NCBI GenBank assembly: GCA_050331455.1
Contig: JBHJGV010000005.1
Span: forward strand, 86,442-150,441
DNA length: 64,000 nt
Reading direction: 5' to 3'
Source: CAYUYV01 sp050331455
Lineage (GTDB): Bacteria > Pseudomonadota > Alphaproteobacteria > JAJFIK01
Part shown: positions 1-9,854 of the stretch, one piece after another
Layout of the letters: the number at the start of each line of letters is the position of its first letter
Position numbering within the stretch: position 1 is the first letter of the stretch
The notes under the pieces: model-generated
What the model was told of the DNA's origin: nothing
The model's input: only the letters and a program-made list of their open reading frames with translations
Database searches by the model: none
Position numbers and translations under genes: made by a program

Positions 1-1661
1 CGCATCGCTTCGTCGAACGCGCCGATGCAATGGGTGCGCAGACTGCCCGGCAGATCGGGCAATGGCGGGAACTGACGCGATGCGCCGCCTTCGGGTTGGA
101 TCCGGTGGACCCAGACGCCGGTCTCGAAATCCACCGTATGCCGACCATGCGGGCTTCGGGTGATGACGCTGACCTCGTGTCCGCGCGCCGCGAGCCCTTC
201 CGCCGCCTGGCGGGTCCAGACCGCAATGCCGCTGTCGGTGTCTTTCCCCCAGGCCTGGGACAGGAACACGAGCCGCAGCCGATCTTCGGCCGGGCGCCGG
301 GGTGGGAAGCGCCGATAGCTCCGCTCCCGATGGGCGTTGAGGGTGTCAGCCGAAAGCAAACGCGGTGCTTCGGGAGCATGGGCATCCCGCACGCCGGCCG
401 CCACGCCGTCCTCGACCTCCCGGGAGAGTTGGTCGAAGCGCTGTTGGCTCAACTCGCCATGCTTGAGGCCCCAGGCCAAGTGACCGGCCTCCCGCTTCAG
501 GTAATCGCCCAGATATTCGACGGCACGCCCGGAGCCGAACATGGCGCCGGCATGGCGGTGGACGAAATAGGCCTTGCTCCGGACGGGAATGAATTTGGAG
601 CGCGCGACCCGGTTTTCGTCCCGCAAATGGCTGGGGGCATATTTGTGATGGACTTCGGCCTCCGGTACCATGGCGCAGCGCCAGCCCGCATCCATCATCC
701 GCACATTGACGTCCGTCTCATCCAGAAAATAGGCATATTCCTCATCGAAACCGCCCATGGCCAGAAGCGCGTCGCGCCGGAAGGCTGCATTGGTGCCGGT
801 TGTGCTGATAAAGCGCTCATGGCCCGGACGGTCCTCGATGCCGGCGTCCTCCAAGGACTCGTATTGAGTGTTATCGCCAAAGCGGTCCGCGACGACCACC
901 TTGCACTGGAAGGCGACGCCGGAGTTATCCCGGGTGAACCCGCCGGCGGCGCCCACACCGCGATCGGCGAACGCCGTCGTCAGGCGGTCCAGCCAGTCCG
1001 GCTCAGGCACGGCGTCATCATCGATGAAGGCCACGATGTCGCCCCGGGCCGCGGCGATCCCGATATTCCGGGACATGGAGAGATTGGCCTCGGGGCAGGA
1101 CAAAGCCGTCACATCGGGCCCCGCCCCGGCGATCACCTGTTCGGTTTCGTCCGATGACGGTCCATTGACCACGATGACTTCGAAATCGGGGTACCGGAGC
1201 TGGCGCAGGCCCTCCAGAGTCGCCCCCAGGGTCGCGGCGCGGTTAAAGGTGTTGATCACGACCGATACGGACGGCTTCTCCGGCGGCTCGCCAAACGCGG
1301 CTCCGAGTTGGGCGCGCAGGCCGACCGCATCGGCGGGACGAATGCCGGACGAGGGCACGGACCGGCCTTCCTCAAGGGCCCTCAGGCGGGCCTCGATGCC
1401 GTCCATTGCCCCGGCCATCACGCGCATCATCTGGGCCAGACTCCGGGCATCGTCCGCGTCTCCGGCCCGCTCGCTCTGGGACCGGCGGAGGCCTTCAAGG
1501 GCCAGGGACAATTGCTGCACCTCGTCCCGCATGCGATCGATGACCCTCAGCTTGCGACTCATCAGGACACATCGCACCGCGACGGTGATCACCGAGCCGA
1601 GGCCGGGAACGGCCTGGAGACGGAAGTAAAGGCGCTTGTACCAGGCTTTGGGTCGCGGCAT
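1..1661 (-). CDS. Two-domain glycosyltransferase (GT2 then GT4), 3' end beyond window
   Basis: The frame stays open for 553 codons from the ATG at 1661 to the window edge, so the C-terminus is missing. Residues 1-110 hold a basic start and a helical, coiled-coil-like stretch rich in Arg, Glu and Met. A GT-A (family 2) domain starts near residue 132 with SVVINTFNRA, has the metal-binding DDD in FIDDDAVPEPDW near residue 215, and later ETDVNVRMMDAGWRC. From about residue 460, LRLVFLSQAWGKDTDSGIA begins a second, GT-B-like domain (family 4, the N-terminal lobe of a glycogen-synthase-type fold). Such GT2-GT4 fusions build surface polysaccharide or decorate glycoproteins; the substrate cannot be read. 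A purine-rich GGGAGG lies 6-11 bases before the ATG. No exopolysaccharide cluster is visible on this side. Confidence 0.85.
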   Translation of the reverse strand, partial: MPRPKAWYKRLYFRLQAVPGLGSVITVAVRCVLMSRKLRVIDRMRDEVQQLSLALEGLRRSQSERAGDADDARSLAQMMRVMAGAMDGIEARLRALEEGRSVPSSGIRPADAVGLRAQLGAAFGEPPEKPSVSVVINTFNRAATLGATLEGLRQLRYPDFEVIVVNGPSSDETEQVIAGAGPDVTALSCPEANLSMSRNIGIAAARGDIVAFIDDDAVPEPDWLDRLTTAFADRGVGAAGGFTRDNSGVAFQCKVVVADRFGDNTQYESLEDAGIEDRPGHERFISTTGTNAAFRRDALLAMGGFDEEYAYFLDETDVNVRMMDAGWRCAMVPEAEVHHKYAPSHLRDENRVARSKFIPVRSKAYFVHRHAGAMFGSGRAVEYLGDYLKREAGHLAWGLKHGELSQQRFDQLSREVEDGVAAGVRDAHAPEAPRLLSADTLNAHRERSYRRFPPRRPAEDRLRLVFLSQAWGKDTDSGIAVWTRQAAEGLAARGHEVSVITRSPHGRHTVDFETGVWVHRIQPEGGASRQFPPLPDLPGSLRTHCIGAFDEAM

Positions 1662-1886
1662 GGGCCCCTCCCATCTAAGGTATGCGGATTTTGGCGGGCA
1701 GCCGGGAATGCCGCCGACGCAGGTCAGCGCGCCGGGCGTCGACGCAGGCCTTGCCGCGATGCGACACGTGGGGGATCGGGAACGCGCGAGGGAGAACGGC
1801 CCTCCCGATCCCTCTGCCTTGTGGCGGGGGGTTCGATAACAAGCTGTTAACGGGGGACGGGCGGGGTCGCGTGGTGCGGGGGCCGG

Positions 1887-2984
1887 TCAGGCGGTCCGGC
1901 GCCTTTGAGCACCGGCGACTTCACGAACGATCTGGCCATCTCGGGACAGGATGATGGCGGCCCATTGGGTCGGCCCGAAATGGGCGCAAATGATCATCAG
2001 GATCACGGTGATGGGGACGGCGAGAAAGAGCCCCGGGACACTCCAGATGATCCCCCAGAAGGTCAGGGATACCAGAATGACGACCGGGCTGAGATTGAGG
2101 GACTGTCCCATCACCTTGGGCTCGACAATGTTGCCGATGGTGAATTGCGGCACGAGGCCGAGAACGGCGACGACCACGAGAAAGGTCTGCACGTCATATT
2201 GCAGAAGGGTCTGGAGCGCCGGAAACACCACACCGAGAATGGACCCGACCGTGGGCACATAGTTCAGCAGAAAGATCAAAAAAGCCCAGAAGCCCGCGAA
2301 ATTTACGTCGAGATAGCGCAATACGGCATAGCTGAGCCCAGCGGTGATCAGGCTCATGAGTGTCTTGACAGCCACGTAATCCTGAATACGCCGGGCCAGG
2401 GTGGAAAACAGCCGAACGATATGGGCCTGCTGGTCCTTATCCCGGAACATGGCCTTGATCTTGATATCGAAGGTACTCTGCTCGGCGATCAGGAAGCCAG
2501 TATAGATCAGGATAATGATGGTCTTGCCCAGGATGTCGGACAGGTTGGCAATGATATTGCCGAGCATATTGCTGATATTGATCTGCTCGATCAGGCCGGC
2601 GACGTCGTCCTCAACGCCGACGGCCATGCTGGCCTGTTCGAAAATTTCCCGGATGCGGTCGCCATAGGTGGAGGCGTCCCGGATGATCGCCGACGTATTG
2701 TCCGAAATGAGCGATCCGGCCGCATAGACCACCCCCAGGGTCGTGGCGATGGCGAATGTCATCGCCATCCATTCCGGCGCGCGGGCGGTGCCAAGGGGGA
2801 TGGACTGGATGGCCCGGGCCTGGGCACTGACAATGGCCCAAAGCAGGATCGAGATGGCCAGGGGAACCAGGACGTCTTCGGCGAAATTGAGGAACCAGAC
2901 CATGGCCACAAAAGCCACGAGCGCGATGCCCACCATGGGGCCGCGCATGGCGCGTTCAATGTCGCTCTGCCGGGTGTCCGTCAT
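1887..2984 (-). CDS. AI-2E family transporter (PerM-like membrane protein)
   Basis: This 365-residue integral membrane protein has hydrophobic segments near residues 17-60 (VGIALVAFVAMVWFLNF, then LVPLAISILLWAIV), 75-95, 150-170 and several after residue 210. The middle soluble stretch is amphipathic and there is a late GXXPQFTIGNIVEPKVMG segment. This is the layout of the AI-2E exporter/PerM (formerly UPF0118) family, whose members export small molecules or act in ion and stress homeostasis; substrate assignments are mostly unproven. I chose ATG 2984 over GTG 2987 because GGGAG lies 7 bases before it. The gene follows mfd on the same strand with an 80-base gap, so it may be co-transcribed. 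Confidence 0.85.
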   Translation of the reverse strand: MTDTRQSDIERAMRGPMVGIALVAFVAMVWFLNFAEDVLVPLAISILLWAIVSAQARAIQSIPLGTARAPEWMAMTFAIATTLGVVYAAGSLISDNTSAIIRDASTYGDRIREIFEQASMAVGVEDDVAGLIEQINISNMLGNIIANLSDILGKTIIILIYTGFLIAEQSTFDIKIKAMFRDKDQQAHIVRLFSTLARRIQDYVAVKTLMSLITAGLSYAVLRYLDVNFAGFWAFLIFLLNYVPTVGSILGVVFPALQTLLQYDVQTFLVVVAVLGLVPQFTIGNIVEPKVMGQSLNLSPVVILVSLTFWGIIWSVPGLFLAVPITVILMIICAHFGPTQWAAIILSRDGQIVREVAGAQRRRTA

Positions 2985-3064
2985 CACGTCGCTCCCGCCC
3001 CCTGCCCTGCCATTCGCCGCGAACCTATCAGGTCAGTCGGGGACGGCCAAATTGGGCGCAGCGC

Positions 3065-6000
3065 TCAGGCCACCTTGCCCGGTTTCAGGCCTGCCTTCGC
3101 GCCGGCGGATCCGCCCTTCGCTGCGGCCGGCTTGGGGGCCGCCAGGCCCGCAAGCTTGGACAAAAGCTGGGTTGTGGCTTTCAAGCGCGCTTCCGGTGTG
3201 TCGCCCCCCCGGCCATAGACCAGCTTGCCGTCGGGTTTCATCTTTGTGGCCACTCGGGAATGGGAGACGAAATCGATCAGCGCCGGGATGTTGGGAAAGC
3301 CCGTCGGCCGGAATCCGAGGGTAATGCCCTTGGGCCCCGCGTCCACCTTGTCAACCTGGCAGGTCCGGCACAGCCGTTTGATGCCGACGATCTGCAACAG
3401 ATAATCGACCTCCTCGGGGAGCGGTCCGAAGCGGTCGATCAGTTCCGCGGCAAAGCCCTCGATATCCTCCGACGTTTCCACATCGGCGAGGCGCCGATAG
3501 AGCGAGAGACGGACATTCAGGTCAGGGACATAATGCTCCGGGATCAGCACGGCGGTGCCCACATTGATATGGGGCGACCAGGTGCCGGACGCTTCCACGG
3601 GCATGTCGCCGGAGCGCAGGGAAGAGACCGCCTCCTCCAGCATGGACTGGTAAAGCTCGATGCCCACTTCGCGGACATGGCCGGACTGTTCCTCGCCCAA
3701 AAGATTGCCCGCGCCCCGGATGTCCATGTCATGGCTGGCCAGGGTGAACCCTGCGCCAAGCGTGTCGAGGGACTGGAGCACGTCGAGGCGCTTTTTGGCC
3801 GTCGTGGTGATTTCTTTGCGGTTCGGCACGGTCAGATAGGCATAGGCCCGCGCCTTGGAGCGGCCGATCCGTCCCCGGATCTGGTAGAGCTGGGCCAGGC
3901 CGAACATGTCCGCCCGGTGAACGACCAATGTGTTTGCAGACGGAATATCGAGACCCGACTCAACAATCGTGGTCGAGAGCAGCACATCGAACTTGCCATC
4001 ATAAAAGGCGTTCATGATGTCTTCAAGCTCGCCGGCGGGCATCTGGCCATGGGCCTTGATGAATTTCACCTCCGGCACCTGTTCTTCCAGGAACTCGGCG
4101 GCTTCGGCAAGATCGGCAATGCGCGGACAGACGAAAAAGCTCTGTCCGCCCCGGTATTTCTCCCGCAACAGCGCCTCCCGCAACACCACCGGATCGAAGG
4201 GCGTCACATAGGTGCGCACGGCCAGCCGGTCGACGGGCGGCGTGGCAATGAGGGAGAGTTCGCGCACCCCGCTCATGGCGAGTTGGAGCGTACGGGGGAT
4301 CGGGGTCGCCGTCAGGGTCAGGACATGGACGTCGGCCTTGAGCTGTTTCAGGCGCTCCTTGTGACCGACGCCGAAATGCTGCTCCTCGTCGATGATCAGC
4401 AGACCAAGATTGGCGAAGGAGATGCTTTTGGCAAGGAGCGCGTGGGTGCCGACCACAATGTCGACCTTGCCCTCGGCCAGATCCTTTCGGGTCTGACTCG
4501 CCTCCTTGGAAGAGACCATGCGCGAAAGCTGACGGATCTCGATGGGCCAGCCGGCGAAACGCTCGGCGAAGGTCTTGGTGTGCTGGCGCGCAAGCAGGGT
4601 CGTTGGCACGACGACGGCCACCTGGTTGCCCTGCATGGCGGCCACGAATGCGACCCGGAGCGCCACCTCCGTCTTGCCGAAGCCGACATCGCCGCAGACC
4701 AGCCGGTCCATGGGACGGCCAGACCCCAAATCCTCCAGCGCGTCGCCGATGGCCCGCTCCTGGTCCTCCGTCTCTTGATAGGGGAAACGAGCGCAGAACT
4801 CGTCATAGATTCCCTGGGGCGGCACGATGGCCGACCCGTCCCGGAGCTGACGTTCCGCAGCAATCTTGATGAGCGCATCGGCCATTTCCCGGATGCGCTG
4901 TTTGAGCTTTGCCTTGCGCGCCTGCCAGGCCTGGCCGCCGAGCTTGTCGAGCTGAATGGCCTCGTCATCGGAGCCGTAGCGGCTGAGCAGTTCGATGTTC
5001 TCCACGGGGAGGAACAGCTTGTCACCGCCGTGATAGACGATCAGCAGGCAGTCATGGGGCTGGCCCTGGATTTCAAGGGTCTGGAGCCCTTCATACCGGC
5101 CGATGCCGTGGTCCACATGGACGACCAGATCCGCCGGGTTCAGGCTCGCGGCCTCGGTCAGAAAGTTCTGGGCCTTCTTGGTCTTTTTCCGCTGGCGGAT
5201 CAGCCGGTCGCCGAGCACGTCCTGCTCGCCCACCAGCATGTAGCCCGGCGCCTCGAAGCCCTGCTCCACCCCCAGCACGGCGATGCCAACGGCCTGTTCG
5301 GGCAGGGCAAAGACGTCGTCGAAGCGGGTGACGGGGCGCACATCGTCAAGGCCGTGATCCTTAAGCACCCCGCCCATCCGGTCGGCCGAGCCCTGGGTCC
5401 AGCAGGCCAGGATCACGCGTTTGCCGTCCGCCTGACGGGCCCGAACCACATCCTTCAACACGTCGAAGACATTGACGCCGTCCTGGGCCCGTTCGGCGGC
5501 GAAAGTGCGCCCCGGCCGGCCCGTGGCGGCAACCTGGGCCATGCTTTCGGGCGCGGCGTAAGGTGTCAGAATACGGACGATCCGTGTGTCGAGCCCCTCG
5601 CGCCACTGGGCCTGCGACAGGTAAAGCCGGTCGGGCGCCAGCGCCTTGTAGCGCGGTGCCGAAAGCCCTTTGCCGAGACCGGACATTTTTTCCGCTTCCT
5701 GGCGGGCCTGGAAATAGTCCGCGACAAAAGCAAGGCGCGTGTCCCGCGCTTCCTCCGCCTGGTGATCGAGGCTGACGGGCGCACCGGGCAGATAATCGAA
5801 CAGCGTCTCAAGGCTCTCATAGAACAGGGGCAGCCAATGCTCCATGCCCTGGTGCTTGTGGCCTGCACTGACGGCCCCGTAGAGGGGATCGTCGTCGGTC
5901 ACGGCGCCGAATGCCGCCACATAGCCGCGCCGGAACCGCTGAATCGTGTCGTCGGTGAGCAGCACTTCGCTGACCGGTACCAGATCGATGCCCCGCAGCT

Positions 6001-6694
6001 GACCGGTGGTGCGCTGACTTTCCGGATCGAAGGGGCGCACGGACTCCAGACTGTCGCCGAACAGGTCCAGACGCAAAGGCTGATCCTGGCCGGGCGGGAA
6101 AAGGTCTACGATGCCACCGCGCACGGCAAACTCGCCCGCGTCCCGCACGGTCGAGGCCCGGGTGTAGCCGTTGCGGCCCAGAAAGTCCGTGAGCGCCTCA
6201 AGATCGATCCGGTTGCCCACGCGTGCCGAGAAAGCCTGATCGGCCAGGGCCGCCCGGGGCGGCACCCGCTGGAGCAGGGCATTGACCGTCGTGATAACGA
6301 TCAGCGGGCTCGCCTCCCCCTGCCCGTCCAGCCGGGCCAGCATGCTGAGGGCCGCCATCCGTTGGCTGACGATTTCCGCCTTGGGCGAAACCCGGTCATA
6401 GGGCAGGCAATCCCAGGCCGGCATGCGCACGACCGGCAGATCCGGGGCGAAAAAAGCCAGGGCTTCGGCAAGGGCTGTGGCGCGGGTGTCGTCGCGGGCC
6501 ACGTGAAGCCAGGCCCCCCCCTGGAAACGGGCCAGCACGCTCAGCAGATGGGCGTCATAGCCGTCCGGCGCACCGGTGATGACCGTCGCGCCTTGATCGC
6601 GCAGCAGCGTGCGGGGGCTGACATCCAGAATCGGGTCGGCAATGGGACGGGGCGTTGCGGTCACGGGCCCTACCAGTCGGTTCGGTGCCGCCAT
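3065..6694 (-). CDS. mfd: Transcription-repair coupling factor Mfd
   Basis: Mfd removes RNA polymerase stalled at DNA lesions and recruits UvrA. The protein has 1,209 residues, normal for the family. Its order is a UvrB-like N-terminal region, the RNA-polymerase-interacting domain (DLVVHVDHGIGRYEGL), a superfamily 2 motor with Walker A GDVGFGKTE and the Mfd-type box IIDEEQHFGV, the helicase C half (TTIVESGLDIPSANT, QIRGRIGRS) and a C-terminal TRCF domain ending in a Lys/Ala/Gly-rich tail. The ATG at 6694 (MAAPNRLVG) fits the family; a longer frame to 6811 would overlap sdhE and lacks homology. The Shine-Dalgarno is poor. The sdhE-mfd order is common in alphaproteobacteria, and recG, usually next to it, is about 3 kb away on the other strand. 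Confidence 0.97.
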   Translation of the reverse strand: MAAPNRLVGPVTATPRPIADPILDVSPRTLLRDQGATVITGAPDGYDAHLLSVLARFQGGAWLHVARDDTRATALAEALAFFAPDLPVVRMPAWDCLPYDRVSPKAEIVSQRMAALSMLARLDGQGEASPLIVITTVNALLQRVPPRAALADQAFSARVGNRIDLEALTDFLGRNGYTRASTVRDAGEFAVRGGIVDLFPPGQDQPLRLDLFGDSLESVRPFDPESQRTTGQLRGIDLVPVSEVLLTDDTIQRFRRGYVAAFGAVTDDDPLYGAVSAGHKHQGMEHWLPLFYESLETLFDYLPGAPVSLDHQAEEARDTRLAFVADYFQARQEAEKMSGLGKGLSAPRYKALAPDRLYLSQAQWREGLDTRIVRILTPYAAPESMAQVAATGRPGRTFAAERAQDGVNVFDVLKDVVRARQADGKRVILACWTQGSADRMGGVLKDHGLDDVRPVTRFDDVFALPEQAVGIAVLGVEQGFEAPGYMLVGEQDVLGDRLIRQRKKTKKAQNFLTEAASLNPADLVVHVDHGIGRYEGLQTLEIQGQPHDCLLIVYHGGDKLFLPVENIELLSRYGSDDEAIQLDKLGGQAWQARKAKLKQRIREMADALIKIAAERQLRDGSAIVPPQGIYDEFCARFPYQETEDQERAIGDALEDLGSGRPMDRLVCGDVGFGKTEVALRVAFVAAMQGNQVAVVVPTTLLARQHTKTFAERFAGWPIEIRQLSRMVSSKEASQTRKDLAEGKVDIVVGTHALLAKSISFANLGLLIIDEEQHFGVGHKERLKQLKADVHVLTLTATPIPRTLQLAMSGVRELSLIATPPVDRLAVRTYVTPFDPVVLREALLREKYRGGQSFFVCPRIADLAEAAEFLEEQVPEVKFIKAHGQMPAGELEDIMNAFYDGKFDVLLSTTIVESGLDIPSANTLVVHRADMFGLAQLYQIRGRIGRSKARAYAYLTVPNRKEITTTAKKRLDVLQSLDTLGAGFTLASHDMDIRGAGNLLGEEQSGHVREVGIELYQSMLEEAVSSLRSGDMPVEASGTWSPHINVGTAVLIPEHYVPDLNVRLSLYRRLADVETSEDIEGFAAELIDRFGPLPEEVDYLLQIVGIKRLCRTCQVDKVDAGPKGITLGFRPTGFPNIPALIDFVSHSRVATKMKPDGKLVYGRGGDTPEARLKATTQLLSKLAGLAAPKPAAAKGGSAGAKAGLKPGKVA

Positions 6695-6758
6695 GCGATC
6701 CGGGAGGGGATCGCAGGGGCGCGTGAAATGGGATGGTGGCCGACCCCGGCCCGCACGA

Positions 6759-7052
6759 TCAGCGCTGGGTGGCGTTGACCAGGGCGTGCATCGGCGCTTG
6801 CAAATGCTCACCGGACTGGATCATCCGGAAAACGTCATGATCGTGCTCTGCTGGAACGGGCGCCCGGCCGACGATCCAGTTGTAAAGATCATGGTCATCG
6901 GAGGCGATCAAGGTTTCGTACCGGTCGAGTTGATCGTCGGAGAAGGCGGCCAGATGGGCATCGGCGAAATGGCCGAGCATCAGATCCGCTTCCTTGAAAC
7001 CCCGGTGCCAGGACCGGAAATGAAGGCGTTTCAGGCGCGTTTCGCGATCCAT
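6759..7052 (-). CDS. sdhE: FAD assembly factor SdhE (succinate dehydrogenase flavinylation)
   Basis: This 97-residue protein matches the SdhE/SDH5 (DUF339) family, which helps attach FAD covalently to the flavoprotein subunit of succinate dehydrogenase. The diagnostic N-terminal motif is RLHFRSWHRGFKEADLMLG, containing the invariant RG pair that contacts SdhA. The motif DQLDRYETLIASDDHDLYNW follows, as in the family. The ATG at 7052 puts the conserved core 7 residues from the start; the frame is open further upstream but without recognisable sequence, and no strong Shine-Dalgarno marks either choice. The stop lies 64 bases before mfd, so the two are probably one transcript. Confidence 0.93.
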   Translation of the reverse strand: MDRETRLKRLHFRSWHRGFKEADLMLGHFADAHLAAFSDDQLDRYETLIASDDHDLYNWIVGRAPVPAEHDHDVFRMIQSGEHLQAPMHALVNATQR

Positions 7053-7266
7053 GGCACGGGTGTTAACAGAAGTGCTTTCTGGGCCCACAGACGGCTCCTT
7101 GGCGTTTGAGGCAATGGGGCTTGAGGCGGCTGCCTGTGCGGGAAACCGACCCGCTGTTGCGGATATAGACCGGCCGGCCGCCTCTGTCATGCCCGTGTCA
7201 TGTCGTCCAAGGCCCGGATCCGTCTCCCGCCCGGTCCGCCCGTTCAACCATCAGAGGCTTGCGCCC

Positions 7267-8217
7267 ATGCCTGACACTCCGTTTTCGGCTGCCCCCGATC
7301 CCGCCCCCAGCGCGTCCCAAACCGGGGGACCGGGCCTTCCGGAGCGGCCGGACCACTGGTTCACGCTGGCCGATGGGCGCCGGCTCGCCTACCGGGTCCA
7401 GGGTCCTGTCGATGCGCCGCCCGTCTTCTATTTCCACGGCTGGCCCGGCTCGCGGCTCGAACCGGGCTTTTTCGATTTGAGCGCCGTGCGCCTGATCGCC
7501 CTGGACCGACCGGGCTATGGCCAATCCAGCCCCCAGGATGCCCGCACCTTGACCGACTGGGCGGCTGATGTGGGTGCCCTGGCCGACGGCCTGGGCCTGC
7601 GGCGCTTCGGCATCGTGGGCATGTCCGGCGGGGGGCCCTATGCGGCGGCTTGCGCCCACGCTCTGGGCGCCCGGGTCATCACTTGCGTACTGATTTCCGC
7701 GCTCGGACCGCCCGAGGCGCCCGGCATGTCGAGCATTCGCCTGTCGCTGTTGCGCGCCCTCGGCAAGCGGCCATCGACGGGCACGGCCCTGTTCGGCATG
7801 GCCCGGCGCGTGCTGCAATCGCCGAAGAATGACCGCTATGTCGTTCGGTTGCGGAAGGTCATTCCCCGCGGTGACCGGGACCTTGAAGCCCTGGACCCGG
7901 CATTTCTCAGCCATCTGCTGAATTCCTGGCGGGAGGGCACGCGGGCCTCCGTCGCCGGCATGGCTTCCGACGCCCGCGTTTACGGAACGCCCTGGCCCTT
8001 CAAGCTGGAGGACATCTCGGTTCCCGTCCGGCTGTGGCACGGCGAGGCGGACCGCATCGTGCCCTCGACGATTGCCGAACACGCCCATGCGCGCCTGGGT
8101 GACAGTGTTCTGAAACTCTATCCCGAGGAAGGACATATCTCCCTCATTCGCATCCATCTGGACACAATTCTGGAGGATCTGCGCCGCTGCATGGCCGGTG
8201 GAGAGGTGACATTATAA
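7267..8217 (+). CDS. Alpha/beta hydrolase
   Basis: This is a 316-residue alpha/beta-hydrolase-fold enzyme. The oxyanion loop is FHGWPGSR (near residue 57), the nucleophile elbow is GMSGGGPY (Ser near residue 120), the acid is in HGEADRIVP and the base His is in EEGHIS near the end. A cap region of about 80 residues lies between the elbow and the acid. The substrate is unknown; the sequence resembles the broad esterase/haloalkane-dehalogenase-like group. The start at 7267 has AGAGG about 9 bases upstream. It is transcribed away from sdhE, with a shared 214-base gap. It is one of two genes that separate recG from sdhE-mfd here. Confidence 0.88.
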   Translation: MPDTPFSAAPDPAPSASQTGGPGLPERPDHWFTLADGRRLAYRVQGPVDAPPVFYFHGWPGSRLEPGFFDLSAVRLIALDRPGYGQSSPQDARTLTDWAADVGALADGLGLRRFGIVGMSGGGPYAAACAHALGARVITCVLISALGPPEAPGMSSIRLSLLRALGKRPSTGTALFGMARRVLQSPKNDRYVVRLRKVIPRGDRDLEALDPAFLSHLLNSWREGTRASVAGMASDARVYGTPWPFKLEDISVPVRLWHGEADRIVPSTIAEHAHARLGDSVLKLYPEEGHISLIRIHLDTILEDLRRCMAGGEVTL

Positions 8218-8365
8218 GCTGCCTTCACAGGGCCGTGTGGTGGTCGAAGGGTTCTACATCTTGACCCTTCCACCCGTTCCGGTCGATGTGGAGATTGGTT
8301 ACCGAGAGATCATGGACGCGACGCGCGCCCCCTCCTCCAGTTGATTACCTCGAAGGGAGACCGTC

Positions 8366-9685
8366 TTGCCCCGGCCCATCCGCTCCGAACACGCCCGAAA
8401 TTGTCCGACACAGCGGGCCACCGCGACCCGCCCTCTCCGCTCGCTTCTGGGTCTTGGCTCGCTGCTGGGCCTGGGCCTCGTCCTGGCAGGCCCCTCCGCA
8501 CATGCCGCCGATGAGGGCATTTCAGCGCTCTGGAAGGACGCGGACACACGGGCCCAGGCGCGCTACCGCTTCGAGCATGTGGATCAGCAGGGTTTCGACC
8601 GCAATGCCCTGGCCTCAACGGTCCGCCTCCGGATCGGGCTGCGGACCGGCACCTATAAGGGCCTCACTTTTCTCGTCGAAGGCGAAGGCACGGCCATTCT
8701 TGGGTCCAACAATTTCAACAGCACCCAGAACGGCTTCACCAATTTTCCCGTCGTTGCCGATCCGGAACACGTGGAGTTGAACCGCGCCCAGGTCCAGGCC
8801 AAGTTGCATGACCGGGTCAGGCTGACCGTCGGCCGTCAGAAGATCGCTTACGGCAATGAGCGTTTTGTCGGCAATGTGGACTTCCGCCAGGACGACCAGA
8901 CCTTCGATGCGGTCCGGGTCGATGCGGAACCCCATGACCGCATGAAGGTGTCCATCGCCGGCGGCAACCGGGTGAACCGGATTTTCGGCAATGAGAACGT
9001 GGCCGTGCCGCCGCCGGCCACGGGCACATTCACCGGCGGCTTCGTGCTGAGTAACCTCACCGGCGAGATCACCGACACGGTCGACGGCGAGATCTACGGC
9101 CACTGGCTGAACTTCGAGGAATCCCCCACCGAGTCGACGCGGACCATCGGCATCCGCCTCAATGGCGACCATGATGTGGGCAGCGGGATCGTGCTGGGCT
9201 GGACCGGGGAATATGCCTACCAGACCGATGCGGCAGACAATCCCCTGAATATCGACCTGTTCTACGCCCTCGCCGAAGGGCGGGTGAAAACGCTGGTCGG
9301 AACCCTGAATGGCGGCGTTGAGGTCCTGGATGGGAACGGCACCGTCGGCTTCTCCACGCCCCTGTCGACGCTGCACAAATTCAACGGCACCGCCGATGTC
9401 TTCCTGGTGACGCCCGCCGTGGGCCTGCGCGACGCCTTTATCGGCTGGACCTCCGAACTGCCGGGCGCCGGCCCGGTACGCCAGATGAAGGCCAATGTCA
9501 CCTGGCATGACTTTTCGTCGGACAACGGCTCGGACGACCTGGGCCAGGAAATCGATGCCGAACTGGTGGCCATCATCAACAAGAATGTGGGCACCGGCCT
9601 TAAATTCGCGAAATATGGCGGCGGCGATGCCATCGCACCCCCTAACACCACCCGCTTCTGGTTTACCTTGGACTTGAAATACTGA
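8366..9685 (+). CDS. Outer-membrane beta-barrel protein, alginate-export/porin-like
   Basis: The product is 439 residues with a signal peptide (hydrophobic SLLGLGSLLGLGLVLAG, likely cleavage after SAHA near residue 48). The mature part shows alternating beta-strand patterns with many Asn, Asp, Thr and aromatic residues and ends in WFTLDLKY, an aromatic C-terminal strand usual for outer-membrane barrels. It resembles alginate-export-domain (AlgE-like) porins, for example in the segment RVRLTVGRQKIAYGNERFVG. The substrate is not predictable. The start appears to be TTG at 8366, because AAGGGAGA ends 5 bases before it and no in-frame ATG precedes the signal peptide. It follows the hydrolase by 148 bases, so co-transcription is uncertain. 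Confidence 0.8.
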   Translation: MPRPIRSEHARNCPTQRATATRPLRSLLGLGSLLGLGLVLAGPSAHAADEGISALWKDADTRAQARYRFEHVDQQGFDRNALASTVRLRIGLRTGTYKGLTFLVEGEGTAILGSNNFNSTQNGFTNFPVVADPEHVELNRAQVQAKLHDRVRLTVGRQKIAYGNERFVGNVDFRQDDQTFDAVRVDAEPHDRMKVSIAGGNRVNRIFGNENVAVPPPATGTFTGGFVLSNLTGEITDTVDGEIYGHWLNFEESPTESTRTIGIRLNGDHDVGSGIVLGWTGEYAYQTDAADNPLNIDLFYALAEGRVKTLVGTLNGGVEVLDGNGTVGFSTPLSTLHKFNGTADVFLVTPAVGLRDAFIGWTSELPGAGPVRQMKANVTWHDFSSDNGSDDLGQEIDAELVAIINKNVGTGLKFAKYGGGDAIAPPNTTRFWFTLDLKY

Positions 9686-9854
9686 TCGTGCCGGGGCCGG
9701 GGATGACTGGGAACGTCCCGCGTCCCTCTATAGAGTGGGGTGACCCATCTCGGCGCGATCAGCGAATGCAGTCGCCGGCGGTGGATTGCGCGGTGGGTTG
9801 AAACCCACCCGACACGGATGAGCCTGCCCGCTCTCTTTTGGCGACCTTCGATCC

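Noticed and set aside
30..1157. Plus-strand frame at the left edge
   Set aside because: It is opposite the glycosyltransferase, whose motifs and Shine-Dalgarno are on the minus strand.
3260..6778. Very long plus-strand open frame opposite mfd
   Set aside because: It mirrors the mfd codons in a GC-rich gene and has no family motifs or start signals; mfd on the other strand is unambiguous.
8245..8275. Stem GAAGGGT...ACCCTTC after the hydrolase gene as a terminator
   Set aside because: The stem is short and has no following T run.
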